Shown here: piece after piece, positions 22,219 through 33,633 of the stretch
Layout of the letters: each line of letters opens with the position of its first letter
Numbering within the stretch: position 1 is the first letter of the stretch
NCBI GenBank assembly: GCA_032718475.1
Contig: JAUCBJ010003138.1
Location: 1-64,000 of the forward strand
Length of the DNA stretch: 64,000 bases
Source: Nemertoderma westbladi
Taxonomy: Eukaryota > Xenacoelomorpha > Nemertodermatida > Nemertodermatidae
Reading direction: 5' to 3'
The notes under the pieces: model-generated
Told to the model about the DNA's origin: nothing
The model's database searches: none
The model's input: the letters and a program-made list of their open reading frames with translations, nothing else
Made by a program: the position numbers and the translations under genes

Positions 22219-22247
22219 CTCCTTTGTGTTCAGGAGACACAAAGGAG
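22219..22247. other. Perfect 11-bp hairpin
   Basis: CTCCTTTGTGT and its complement ACACAAAGGAG separated by 7 bp. No T-run follows in the usual terminator sense and no gene ends here; significance unknown. Confidence 0.6.
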
Positions 22248-22527
22248 AAGGAACTGTTCAGTACGTATTTTTTCCGTTCCTGGCCAAATGATAAACAGTG
22301 AATTATCTTGGCAAAAAGATTATTTTCTTTGCGTACCTGCCTGATGATTTAAATAACAAAGTGCGGGAACTGTCGCCTAGGCTACATGCACGAGGAATTT
22401 ACAAATGTAAAACAAGTCGAGCTACTGTAATCAGGCGCGGATCCAGAGTAATTTTTCATTTATTTATATTTTTTGGGAGATGGGTCAAACGTTAACAAAT
22501 ATGTAACTCAGTATGGGGGTATGGGGG

Positions 22528-23609
22528 GATTGGGTGTCTTTATATCCCAGGGGTCTTTATATCCCAGGGGTCTTTATATCCCATCTTAAAAAAAGCCTTA
22601 AAAATGGGTCTTTATATCCCAAGGGTCTTTATATCCCAGGGGTCTTTATATCCCATTTCTACACTAAAAGCGAGTCTTTATATCCCAGGGGTCTTTATAT
22701 CCCAAGGGGCTTTATATCCCAAGGGGCTTTATATCCCAGGGGGCTTTATATCCAGTAGGTCCTTTTTGTAATGGTCCCGCAACTTTTCAATAAATATACT
22801 TCTGAGGAAATATAACAATAACTAGTATAATAATTAAGGATAAAAATTAATTATTAAAATATTTACAATTGAAGGTAAACCCTGTCACCAACACCTAATC
22901 CACCGCCTCTTCCATTATCACCTAGACCACCGCCACCAACACCTAGTCCACCATCTCCTCCACCAACACCTAGTCCACCCACGCCGCCACCAACACCTAG
23001 TCCACCCTCTCCTCCACCAACACCTAGTCCACCCTCTCCTCCACCAACACCTAGTCCACCCACACCGCCACCAACACCTAGTCCACCCTCTCCTCCACCA
23101 ACACCTAGTCCACCCACACCGCCACCAACACCTAGTCCACCCTCTCCTCCACCAACACCTAGTCAACCCACACCGCCACCAACACCTAGTCCACCCTCTC
23201 CTCCACCAACACCTAGTCCACCCACACCGCCACCAACACCTAGTTCACCCACACCGCCACCAACACCTAGTCCACCCACACCGCCACCAACACCTAGTCC
23301 ACCCTCTCCTCCACCAACACCTAGTCCACCCACACCGCCACCAACACCTAGTTCCCACCAATTTCCACCTATTTCCCACCAAAGAATTTATTCTCCCAGA
23401 ATAACTGGTGGGATATAAAGCCCCCTGGGATATAAAGACCCTTGGGATATAAAGACCCCTGGGATATAAAGACCCGATTTTAGTTTAGAAGTGGGATATA
23501 ACGACCCCTGGGATATAAAGACCCTTGGGATATAAAGACCCATTTTTTTAGGGTGGGATATAAAGACCCTTGGGATATAAAGACCCCTGGGATATAAAGA
23601 CCTGAGACC
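22528..23609. mobile_element. Foldback/MULE-like element with TIRs of repeated GGGGTCTTTATATCCCA
   Basis: The left arm (22528-22753) holds about nine units of GGGGTCTTTATATCCCA. The right arm (23405-23609) holds the inverse, CCCTGGGATATAAAGA. The ends are flanked by the perfect 9-bp direct repeat GTATGGGGG (22519-22527 and 23610-23618). The interior is a C-rich minisatellite and has no transposase. Long TIRs of tandem repeats plus a 9-bp duplication are the hallmarks of Foldback elements of the Mutator superfamily (family knowledge). Confidence 0.85.
22875..23352. repeat. Interior minisatellite (CCACCAACACCTAGTCCACC)
   Basis: About 18 units of 24-27 bp alternating ACACCGCCACCAACACCTAG and CTCTCCTCCACCAACACCTAG types. 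It forms the core of the Foldback-like element. Glycine-rich reading frames on the minus strand are incidental. Confidence 0.9.
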
Positions 23610-23774
23610 GTATGGGGGCTGTGCCACCCATTGGGGCGGAGCCCCTGGGGTGGGGGTGAAGTCCCGGGGTACTTGATCCAAACGCAGTTTCGTTTATAGC
23701 TTCTTTCTACTAATATACATTGTCTACGGTATCTTATTTTCGAAATTTTTTCTGTTTAATATGAATTATATTAC

Positions 23775-23853
23775 CTGGAGGAAGTGGAATTAAACTTGCA
23801 GCTACAACATGGACCATCGCTAAGGCAACGGCTAGACCGGTTAGACCATTCAT
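23775..23853 (-). CDS. Signal-peptide exon of the ShK-domain gene
   Basis: ATG at 23853 opens 26 codons starting MNGLTGLAVALAMVHVVAAS, a short n-region followed by a hydrophobic core with small residues at the likely cleavage site. It is followed by LIPLPP and a G|GTAATA donor in phase 1, matching the phase of the ShK exon at 20757. The splice across the 3-kb intron is inferred from phase and strand; transcript data would settle it. The exon begins about 100 bp below a TATA box. Confidence 0.75.
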
Positions 23854-23980
23854 CGTGGATAGTTTGCACGGAGACGGTTGAACTGATAAACAACAAGTGG
23901 AAGTTTTCTTTTCAGATTTTTAACTTGAAAAACTTTAAGTTGTGATAAGTAACTTGTTGGTAACGAACTGTGCCGTCAGC

Positions 23981-23990
23981 ATATATAGAT
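23981..23990 (-). promoter_or_regulatory. TATA box of the ShK-domain gene
   Basis: Minus-strand CTATATATGC lies about 130 bp before the ATG. A start site near 23955 would give a short 5' UTR. Inference from sequence and position only. Confidence 0.5.
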
Positions 23991-24007
23991 GATTTTTGCG
24001 TGGGTTG

Positions 24008-24350
24008 GCAACACATGTAGTTCCATTTGCACGTGGCATGATGCAATAAATAATTGGGATATTATAGTAGGCCCCTACGCGTAGCGGTGAACCAGTGCAG
24101 TGCCTTTGTGTTCTCTATACGTTTGTAATTCGCTTTGTTTTAATCAGCACCGATTATATCGCCTCAATTATTCCTTGTAAAACTACAGTAAACGCCTTGA
24201 TGTGGCAATTAGGCGATGTCTGCTTTGCGCCATGAACTGAGATCGGTCTGCATTATTGCTGCACTAAATCGTAATCCATCAAAGGAGCTTCTAAGGGTAG
24301 GTGCTAAAATGCACAACGAGCAACAACGAGCAACAATGAGCAACAATGAG
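24008..24350 (+). repeat. Dispersed repeat shared with 34698-35040
   Basis: About 330 bp are more than 95% identical to 34698-35040 (starting GGCAACACATGTAGTTCC). Both end in AGCAACAACG-type short tandem repeats, which are longer at 35 kb. Here it sits directly before the RLE LINE copy; at 34 kb it follows a different repeat. The boundaries are therefore mosaic. Confidence 0.85.
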
Positions 24351-24440
24351 CAATTTCAAATTTCATGACTTGAAAATAAATTTTCATATAAACCGTTAGC
24401 AAATCATCAAAAGGAAACGTCAACGTATCAAGTATTAAGT

Positions 24441-26178
24441 CAAATATTAAGTTCTCCTTAACGAGTATGGCCCTTCCTTTGGATATTACCCGGAGCCAGA
24501 TAAATGTATATTAGTGGTTGAGGAGTGCAATATTCCCAGGGCGCGCGACTTATTCCGCAAACATGGAATCCGGGTGGAAGGAAGAAGAATTACAAAGGGG
24601 ACCCGTTCTCTAGGTGGTTTCGTGGGGGATGCAACCCTTCAAGCGGAGTATATTTCCAGTAAAGTAGCGGTTTCTGAATCGTCGGTACTAACACTTTCCA
24701 AAGCTTCCACAAACTAACGTCAGGCTGCATATGCAGCTTTCACCAGGAGTTTGCAGAGTGAATTGTACTATTTACAGAGGGTTGTTCCGGTTGGATGTGA
24801 TGATTCCACTGCACCTCTAGAGAAAGTAATTCAACTTTCAGCTACTTTCAACCCTTCTGTCCTTGGTAGCCCTATGTCAACCTCAGAGCGAGAACTTTTT
24901 GAGTTACCTGTGCGTTTTGGCGGTTTGGCCGTTCGGAATCCAAGTAACACAGCGACACTATCATATTCGGCTTCTCGTGAGGGAACTGCAGTATAGTAGC
25001 AGTTGCAGCAATTAAAGGAATCCTTGAGTACTCAGAACCAGATCATTTAAGCTGCCCGAAGGAAGCCCAGTACAACTTTCGGCACCAGAAGAAAAATAAG
25101 GCGAAGGCCGAGGCCGAGGCAGTGCTTGGAATTGTAACTGCAGGCTTCACTTCACATCCAGACAGAGTGAGAACGATTGAATGTGCTTCTTCCGAACGGG
25201 CTTCTGGTTGGCTAACAGTAGTTCCAGTGGCGCGCCACCAATTCGATTTGTCTGCTAATGAGTTCCGGGATGGCCTATCCCTTAGGTATGGACGACCTCT
25301 GGTTAATGGCCCATCGAAATGCGATGGTTGTGGCGAAGTTTTTAGTACAACCCATGCGCTTGACTGTAAGAAGGGGGGTTTAGTGGCTCTGCGTCACAAC
25401 GAGGTCAGGGATACCCAGGGTGCACTCTTAAGTTTAGCTTTCCCTGAATCTTGCATATCACGGGAACCTGTAATCGGGGAGGCCAACGAGGAAAGTGGTG
25501 TGGAGGGTTTGCGCGCTGACCTCTCAGTGAGGGGTTACTGGCAGCCACAGAGGCGGGCATTGTTCGATGTGCGGGTCGTTTACCCTGATGCCCCCTCATA
25601 TGTGGCACGTCATGTAGCCTCTATCCTACTAGACGCGGAAACTCAGAAGTAAAACAACTACCATGATGCATGTGCTCTCCGACCATCAGATTTCATCCCG
25701 CTGGTTGCTACAGTGGACGGTGTACTCGCTCTTGAGTAGGCATACTCAATGACGGTGAGAATGGCTACTAAATGGGCGAAGCCATATAGCTGTATCATAG
25801 GGTGCGTGAGGGTGCGGCTTTCGTTTGGTATCCTAAGGGCGACGTGTGCCTGCTTCAGGGCACACACAGCAAGTGGAGGTGTGTGGGAGTTGAGGATGGC
25901 TCTGCGATTCCTTTGGGTATCTAAGGAGACCCCGATGAGAGCTGACGAGACAGCATTGTAACTGTAGAGAACGACTTGGATCTCATGTAACACAACATAA
26001 CTTATTTGAGGTGATATACCGTCTGAATTTCTTTTATGTATTAATAATATAAAATGTTCCAGATCAAAAGGATTCGTAGCCTCAACTTGGGAAGTTTGAA
26101 AATTATAAAATATTTCGCTTTTAATATTTTACAAAAAGGGAAAATTTTTATGCCCGATCACCGAGAACCTAAATCTGT
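24441..26178 (+). pseudogene. RLE-type LINE 3' half, degenerate (copy A)
   Basis: The coding trace begins at LLNEYGPSFGYYPEPDKC (about 24452) and continues through LGGFVGD, ending at an in-frame TAA at 24714. It resumes as QAAYAAFTRSLQ and FELPVRFGGLAVRNP. The 176-codon part at 25122-25652 has a CDGCGEVFSTTHALDC zinc-binding motif. It is followed by REPVIGEAN...LRADLSVRG...ALFDVRVV, which fits a PD-(D/E)XK restriction-like endonuclease. The 3' UTR to 26178 matches copy B (to 56196). Stops and frame breaks make it non-functional. Assignment to an RLE-type non-LTR family is from motif order; a database search could refine it. Confidence 0.75.
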
Positions 26179-26804
26179 CTCCCATGAAAAAGAAGTTACA
26201 ATTACTTTTACAGTTACAGCTGTTTTTACGATGCGGGGCGATTGCTACTAAAATCCCTGGAATGCAGAAGCAATTTGGAACCAATTGAAAATAGTAATTT
26301 CCAGCGCAAAATACTCTCATATAAAATAAAGTGTTCTTCATTGCTTTGGTTAGTAAACCCCGATACAATAACATGCTACTTTTCCTTATACATAATAATT
26401 ATGTTTTTAAACACAATTATGTTTTTAAACCCATACGTATAAGTGTACTTGTGTACTACTGCTGCCATAAATAATCAGATCTTGATATTCTGTTATATTA
26501 TACTGTACATATTGGGACTTTGAGATATTGATACTATTTAAGACAGACAAGTTGGATCCAATTTTACTTTCTTTGTCTCACAATAAGTTACTAAGTATCC
26601 CAATATTTGATCTTTTGTATCCAATCCATATACAGTATTATTTTAAGGAATTCATCACTAACAATTAGTGATATCATAGCATCATATAAATGTATACTTT
26701 AATATCTTTAATAGGTTTATGGTTATTATTAACTAATCTTTGGTAATTTTACTTCTTGTGAATGCAGTCTACATGGATATAAATAAACCAAAGTTTTGAT
26801 ATAA
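26179..26804. other. Non-coding, no feature recognised
   Basis: AT-rich sequence between a LINE copy and a MULE-type element; no conserved frame seen. Confidence 0.5.
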
Positions 26805-27322
26805 GGTTCGTATGGGTAACAGACGTTTCGGTCTAAGACGTTTTGGCCTAGGACGTTTCGGCCCAATGACTGGAACATCCAATTTGCTTGTCGGACGTTT
26901 TGGCCCAAAGAGTCAATCAATCCCATGAATAAATCAAATTGAGTTTTGCATTCTTGCAGTAATTAATTATTACACTTTGCAATATGTACAGTAGGTCATT
27001 CACACTCAACTCACACATTCATTATTTTAATTAATTAAACTGTTTGATCCCCAATCGCTATTATACTGCGCAATATAGTATCTGTTGGAGAAATGGGCTT
27101 GTATGTTATTAATTGGCCTTATAATAAAGAGGTCATACAGTCACAACGTGTAGAATCGCTATCACTTTTTTTTAGTTAATGGATTATTTTAATTAACATC
27201 CTATAGAAAGATACTGTATTGTTGCAATTTTAAATCAATTATTTTATATTTTATTTTGAATTATTTTATTTAACTTCAATTGTTATGTTCTTCAACTATT
27301 TTAAATTATGTCATCATCATCA

Positions 27323-28444
27323 CCTTTCCTTACTGAGAGGAAATAAGCCAAACTTAATTTTAACAACAAGTTGTATATTATAAAGGTTAAATACGAAACT
27401 TCGATCGTTTGGCGCTGTGTGAATAGGCCAAAGTGTTTTGGATCTGCTAGAACTTTAATTGATCATTCTGACCCCAGTGAATTAAATGGGAAAGGCATGG
27501 GCAAAGGCAAGTAAGGGAAAGGCATGGGCAGCCTTGAATAGGCTTTCCAGGATTTGGAAGTCAACGAGAATTAATCGGAAACTTAAGGTCCGATTATTTA
27601 GAGCAGCAGTAGTTCCAGTACTCCTCTATGGGAGTCCATGCTTTGCTCTAACTGCTGAGGACACCAAATCTCTGGATGGCACATTCACAAAAATGATACG
27701 CCGGGTTCATTGTGTCAAGTACAATGCACACATCTCCAACCAGACACTACATAACATTGGAGGTGTCTCATTGGTTCCCCCAAGCTTGACACTAGAACGA
27801 AATCGCCTCCGCTTTGCAGGACATTGCTTTCGCCGTGAGGACCAGCCAGTGCATAATCTTGTACTTTGGCAGCCTCATGGAGTGAATAAGCATTGTGGAC
27901 AGCCCATGACTTTGCAATTGAGATGCATCTTAAAGGACACTGGCCTTGAAGATGCGGATGATCTAGCAAATGTCATGGGTGATTGGGAGTTGTGGCGGTG
28001 CAAATTTGTCGATAAGCCGGTTTGTCGATAAGCATTCTTAAAAATGCAGCTGCAATGCAGCATGCCGATCCTAGTAGTCCTAGTAGTAGAATTAAATGGC
28101 CACTCGAAGGACTGCCACACTGATGAGACAGATATTTCGGTTGCGCAATTTAGACAGGATGTTATGAACCAAACCTCCTCTCCATTTTCTAAATCTACGA
28201 AGATAATTTCACATTCTCTGAATTGCTGAGTTCACTACAAGCCAAGCAAGCTGAAGTCGAAACGTTACTGGCACAGTTATCGGTGGGAACTGATCCACCT
28301 ATTAAGAAGTTTGTTAAGATCGAAGCTTTACATAAGCGTTTGCGAACGATCACTCAGCAAAGGGCAACCGGCGCTCGTTCCATACAAAACTTCATGGAAG
28401 CCATTTGGTTTAATCTGGCAGATAAAAATGTTATTCCTGAATAA
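27323..28444 (+). pseudogene. FLYWCH-MULE transposase remnant, core deleted, LINE-interrupted
   Basis: Upstream of the LINE the trace reads SFLTERGNKPNLI (then a 1-nt shift) NNKLYIIKVKYETSIVWRCV with CFGSARTL. After the LINE it continues GHSKDCHTDE. The WxC-x5-C...H...H spacing fits a FLYWCH zinc finger. About 70 codons later 28223-28444 encodes ELLSSLQAKQAEVETLLAQL, then SVGTDPPIKK and ATGARSIQNFMEAIWFNL. This fits the C-terminal tail of animal FLYWCH-containing MULE transposases (from memory of the family). The whole DDE catalytic core between them is missing, so it is an internal-deletion derivative. Confidence 0.65.
27490..28088 (+). mobile_element. 5'-truncated LINE insertion with 11-bp target duplication
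   Basis: 599 bp flanked by GAATTAAATGG (27479-27489 and 28089-28099). It encodes the RT C-terminal region (AALNRLSRIWKSTRINRKLK, VPVLLYGSPCFALTAEDTKS, ISNQTLHNIGGVSLVPP) in a 181-codon frame and ends with a TAG-type microsatellite. It lands inside the FLYWCH motif of the MULE copy, so it is younger than that element. Other copies of its 3' end lie at 17.0, 57.0 and 58.0 kb. Confidence 0.9.
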
Positions 28445-30135
28445 AAAGAATTACATCTCATTGGTTATATTGTATACTGTTATTTTTATAATTGTGAATG
28501 ATAATGATTGTGTTTGAATTTCTATTAATTATGAAATAGACGTATGTTATTGTGTTATACAGTAGCTTATTGTGATAAATATAATAATAATTTTAATGAA
28601 TAATTATTGTGATTAAAGTACCTGGTCTTTTCATTCATTGTCAACCATGAGCCGAAACTTCTACATTGAAACGTCCAGGCCGAATCGTCCGGGCCGAAAC
28701 GTCCTGGGCCGAAACGTCCTAGGCCGAAACGTCTGTATACCACTCCGTATGTGCCCGGAAATACTAAAGATCTTTGAGCATGTATTGAATCTACTCTACA
28801 TACATTATTGCCAAACAATTTACCCATCACATTAATGTAAATCTTCTGTATGGAACCGAGTTAAATCGCATACTGTATAAATAATTCCAAGGTACCGTAA
28901 AAACATTGCTAGGCCTATACGTAAATTATTACGTGCTGCACACTATTGAGAGCGGCACAGCACTATTACACGAGTCATGTTGATCAAGTTGTCAAATGGT
29001 TTCCGTTTTATATTGCAAACTTTTCGATATTTTTCAACGGTTACATCGCGTTTCGGAAACTGTCGCGTTTTGGCAACAGTCGCGATTCGGCAAAAAAGTT
29101 GTATTTCGGCAAAAAATATGCGTTTCGGCAAAAAAAAAAGTCGCGATTCGGCAAAAAAAGTTGCGTTTCCGCAAAAAGTTACTTTTCGGCAACAGGCGCG
29201 ATTCGGCAAAAATTTGGGTTTCGGCAAAAAGTTGCGTCTCGGCAAAGGGTAAAGATAAATTCCTAGATGTTGTTCGATCGGGGTTGAATTCTATAATTAT
29301 AAGCGTAAATAAATCGTCAATCGTAAGTAAGTAAAGCGAAAATACACTGAACAAATGTATCTCGACAATCATACAGTAGGACCTAGCTTGTAAATCAATT
29401 TCATTGATGATTTGTTAAAAAAGAGTTTCAAAACAATATTCTACTAACTCAATTAAATAATTGCATGTCTTAATAATATTGATAATATCCATAAGTACCT
29501 AACCGTGGTATTCAAACAATATCTTAACTGTTAGCGGAATATTAGAATATTGCTTAGCATACTTTTCTAAACACACCACACAACTACTATAGGCACAATA
29601 ATGGGAGGCGTATCCTGTTTAATGAGCTATTGAATATTTCTCACAGGTGGTATTAAATTTATAGCAATGCACTCTCAGGCATAGCGGTATGTTTTAACGA
29701 AATCGAAAAATTGAAAGAACAAGTAAAAACAATACCAGAGTAATAGTGGGGGTTTGCGGTATTTTCTTTCCATTTCCGTTCAAAATAGAAAATATAACCC
29801 ATTAACATTATTGTATAGTATAAATTAAGACAATTTATTGTAAAATCCATCAGGAAATCATTATGATTCTATAATAATAATATAGTTAGCTGTTTTATTC
29901 ACACACACAATGAATGGTCATGGTCATGGCCATGGATCATAGGTTAGCACTTTTTAAACTCATGCGCCACTAAATATTTTATGATATGTGAATTTAAGTT
30001 GTTTTCAGTTATTTCGAAATATCAAACACATGATTAGCATAATGTATGCGCAAAGATGACATTGTGAAGTTAGAACAATCCTGAGAAAATATTGCCTCAC
30101 ATTCAGTTAGGAACATAGTGGTTTGTTAAGAAGGG

Positions 30136-30163
30136 GTGTGTGTGTGTGAGTGTGTGTGTGTGA
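30136..30163 (+). repeat. (GT)n microsatellite
   Basis: Two GT runs joined by GA interruptions. Confidence 0.9.
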
Positions 30164-30555
30164 GTCGGAAGCCATTATTGTCGGAAGCCAAGACTAGAAT
30201 AGGCTCCCCTTGGAAATAAGCTGCAAAGCTTTAGGGGTAATCCTATATGTTATGTTGGACAATACCTTTATACCGGTACATTGTTTGGTGTATTTGTTAT
30301 TGTTTTTACATAATGTATAAATAAATCTATCTATCTACAGTATAAAGTCGGGTTCTCAAAGTGCATCTGTTCTTTGAGATTTTCTCAAAGAACTAAAAGT
30401 GTTTCAAAGTTCTAAAAGTGGTCCAAGAAAATGACAAAGTGTCCTTAAAGATTTCAAAGTAGTACTGTCAGTCATTTCATACAGTCCTGCCTGAAGCTGG
30501 CTATGGAATGGTGTATATTGACTTTGACTAAAGGGTAAAATATAAGTAGTAAAAA

Positions 30556-30911
30556 CCTCTATGAAACAATAAAGATGCCTCCAAAAAATACTGCAGTAAT
30601 AAATATTTGTTACTGAAAGTAAGAATTTAATTATTACTGCAGTAATAAAAAATTGTCTTTTTCTGCAGTAACGAATAATTTGTTACTGCAGTATAAATTT
30701 TTATCCAATTATTTATTAAATTATTAATATTGATTATTGCAGTAATAAATATTTGTTACTGCAGGAATAAATATTTGTTGCTGCAGAAATAAATATTTGT
30801 TACTGCAGTAATAAATATTTGTTGCTGCAGTAATAAATATTTGTTACTGCAGTAACTAATATTTAATACAGCAGTATTTTTTGTAGGTATTTTTATTGTT
30901 TCATAGATGAT
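30556..30911. mobile_element. MITE with CTATGAAACAATAAA inverted ends and CTGCAGTAATAAATATTTGT repeats
   Basis: About 355 bp. CTATGAAACAATAAA with the following CCAAAAAATACTGC at the left is inverted at the right (GCAGTATTTTTTGTAGG, TTTATTGTTTCATAG). The middle holds eight to nine diverged copies of CTGCAGTAATAAATATTTGT. It lies inside the CAAAGTG element. No target duplication could be assigned. Confidence 0.8.
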
Positions 30912-32344
30912 TTTATTAATTTATATTTTGACTCACTAGAGACGCCATACCCATAATTGCGGGCTATCGGAATGTGTTGGTATTTGTGTCGTAGACAGTT
31001 TGTCTGTTGCCCTATCTATATTAATGTATAGTGCTAAAACTGTACTGTTTAAATTTGTTTAGCCCACGTGAACGCCGAATTCCTTTACCAATGCATTTCA
31101 ATGGTCAACCAGCCATTCTTTGCCGCACTGTAAATTGTGTTATACAAAGTAAAGAATAACGATAGAGGCAGGAATAAAGATAAATGATTCAAGCGCACTA
31201 ATTGGCTGTTCCCATAGATGTTTTAGGCATTGTTGGTGCGCAATGCATATTGTCAGAGCGACCGCCCAGTCTGCCAAAATCTATAATGTAATCAAATGGT
31301 ACCATAAGCCAAGCAAAGCCACCGACAGTTCTTTCCGGCTCTGCATCTGTTTGTTTGAAGGTCGCCGACCGTGGGTCGCTACTCACTATAGCTGTGATTG
31401 ATAGTTTAAACTGGGTGCCGCTTTGCCAGAAAGCGGTACACATCAATTGAATATGAGGCAAACATTTAAAATATGCTCAAATATAAATGCCAGGGGCAGG
31501 GGATATTTTAATATCTCTATTAGGCTAAAACAACACAAGATTGTAGCCGTTCTATCTTACTTGAAAGTCGAAAGCCTTTCTTAGTTTTTAAGAAGGAATT
31601 CCCGCGCTCTCGTCACCATAGTTATCATATTAATTAAACAGTTAAGGTAGTACGGTTTGACCTGAGGTGACTAATGAAATGAATAACAAATGTTATTACA
31701 AGCTTTTTCCCAACAGGGCTTCTTTAGGTCATTATAATGAAACTGCGTATACACAGAGAAACTACAGTGCAGTTTTTCTTATATTAATTGTTAATCTTAT
31801 ATTGTATTATGTTATTAAAATAATCAATCTTGTCAAGCATTAATCTTGTTTTACTAATTATGTTTCATGTATTATTTGATTTTTAAGAATGTTTTTTAGA
31901 AAGACTTTAGGGTGCCGTAAATTCATTTTGTACTTGCGACCGAAAACCCATCCCGTAATGACCTCAGGAACCTCAATTTGATAAATTAATGGGAATAGCT
32001 TCTAGGCAACAACTGGCCAGCACACAAGTATCACTTTGTTGCCCTCATGATATTGTTCCCCGAGAATGCCTCTGCATATGTTAACTTACCACGAGCTGTC
32101 AATCAGGAATACCTTGGAGTTTATTTTCTCAAAGAATTCAAAGTGCCCAACCTAACTCAAAGTGACATTTCTCAAAGAATTCAAAGAATTCAAAGTGCCT
32201 AAAAGCAGGAAATCACTTTGAGATTCCCAACTAAAAGTGTCTACAAGAATTCAAGGCGGCCGTTGGGAGTAATGTAATTACTTTTAGACACTTTTAGAAA
32301 AACTTTGAGAAAATCTCAAAGAACAGATGCACTTTGAAATCCCG

Positions 32345-33633
32345 GGGTAACAGACGTTTCGGTCTAAGACGTTTTGGCCTAGGACGTTTCGGCCCAATGA
32401 ATGAAATACAAGATTTGCTTGTCGGACGTTTTGGCCCAAAGATTCACTTTACTCCCTTAAATAAGCTATTAATAATAAGTTATTCAATATATTTGTTTTG
32501 TAGTTGTTACGTTCGTTACAAGAGGAGTTGTCAGTAGGAACTGCTCCGACACCTGTTTGAAAGTCGTCAAGATCGAAGTTCTACATTATATTTATAAATA
32601 ATAACTAATGTAATATTATTATTATTATTTATTAATATAAATATACACCATACTGTAACTTAGAACAAAGATAACATATGCTGACTAATTAACTTTAGTA
32701 TTATGATGATGGGGTTTCCCCCATAAAAAAACACGTATTTTAAAATGTGAGTCAATAAATTAAGTACATTAAAATAAACCGAATTAAAATTATTACTGTA
32801 TTTTAATGTTGGTCTTAAAAATATAATAGATTATAAATATTCCATTAAAGGGGCATTGCGAATAATTATGAGACAGACTGGATGTCATATGGAATGAGAT
32901 AAAATATATGCGTATTAAATTTAAATTTAGATGAAATATATGCGTATTAAATTTAAATTTAGATGAAATGTATGCGCATTAAAAGGACCAGAGTGGATGT
33001 GAAGTGAAATAAAATATGTATTAATAAAAGCATTATACGTCGTTATCTATGGGTATAAATCAAAATCATCTATCATCGAAGATGAGAGTTATTGTTTCAA
33101 CAGATCATTAAGACATAGCTGCAATACACTGTCCAGCTACAAGAATTATCAATTGAGTAGGCCTAATGTTTAAAGTTAATGAAGTATCTCCAAAATATAT
33201 CGATCAGACGAGATATAAGCTCTACATGGGTCGTGAAATTGATTCACTTTGGTAGTACTGTATATTAGGATTAGTAATGTGGTACTCGAGACCAATAGAT
33301 TTGTTCTGGCTTGCATTTTTTCGGCCGCATAACATAACTGATGGCGAATTGTCTATGGAACCAGTAACCAGAACACCACTTCCCTAATGTTTATTTTATT
33401 TTGAAATAAAGATAAATTAAATAGCCATTTCATGAAAGATATTTTATTAAGTGTTTGTATGTTATTGTGAAATAATTATAATTTAATGAATAATTATTAT
33501 CATATCAAACAAGTTAGCCTTTTCATTAAGTTACAGTCATGGGCCGAAACGTCCGGGCCGAATCGTCCGGGCCGAAATGTCCGGGCCGAAACGTCCTGGA
33601 CCGAAATTTCCTAGGCCGAAACGTCTGTATACC
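32345..33633. mobile_element. MULE/Foldback-like element, GGCCGAAACGTCC-repeat TIRs (copy 2)
   Basis: 1,289 bp with the same ends as copy 1 and a perfect 9-bp duplication GAAATCCCG (32336-32344 and 33634-33642). The right arm has six GGCCGAAACGTCC-type units. Around 32505-32580 a frameshifted remnant (EELSVGTAP, KVVKIEVLH-like) matches the transposase tail of copy 1. It inserted into the right TIR of the CAAAGTG element. Confidence 0.92.
32898..32980. repeat. Direct repeat of about 40 bp x2 within MULE copy 2
   Basis: ATATATGCGTATTAAATTTA is followed by AATTTAGATGAA twice, then a diverged third partial copy. Confidence 0.8.

Larger units (their letters stand above)
26814..28741. mobile_element. 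FLYWCH/MULE deletion derivative with GGCCGAAACGTCC-repeat TIRs (copy 1)
   Basis: The left end (GGGTAACAGACGTTTCGG) and right end (complement GGTATACAGACGTTTCGG) are inverted. Each arm carries several GGCCGAAACGTCC units. The flanks GGTTCGTAT and ACTCCGTAT look like a decayed 9-bp duplication (six of nine match). The interior holds the FLYWCH and C-tail remnants described separately plus a nested LINE fragment. Without the LINE the element is about 1.32 kb, close to copy 2 (1.29 kb). Confidence 0.85.

Noticed and set aside
29040-29250. Overlapping 90-112-codon basic frames on both strands
   Set aside because: They are translations of the TTTCGGCAAAAAAGTTGCG arm repeats; the same holds for 34.2-34.4 and 56.2-56.4 kb.
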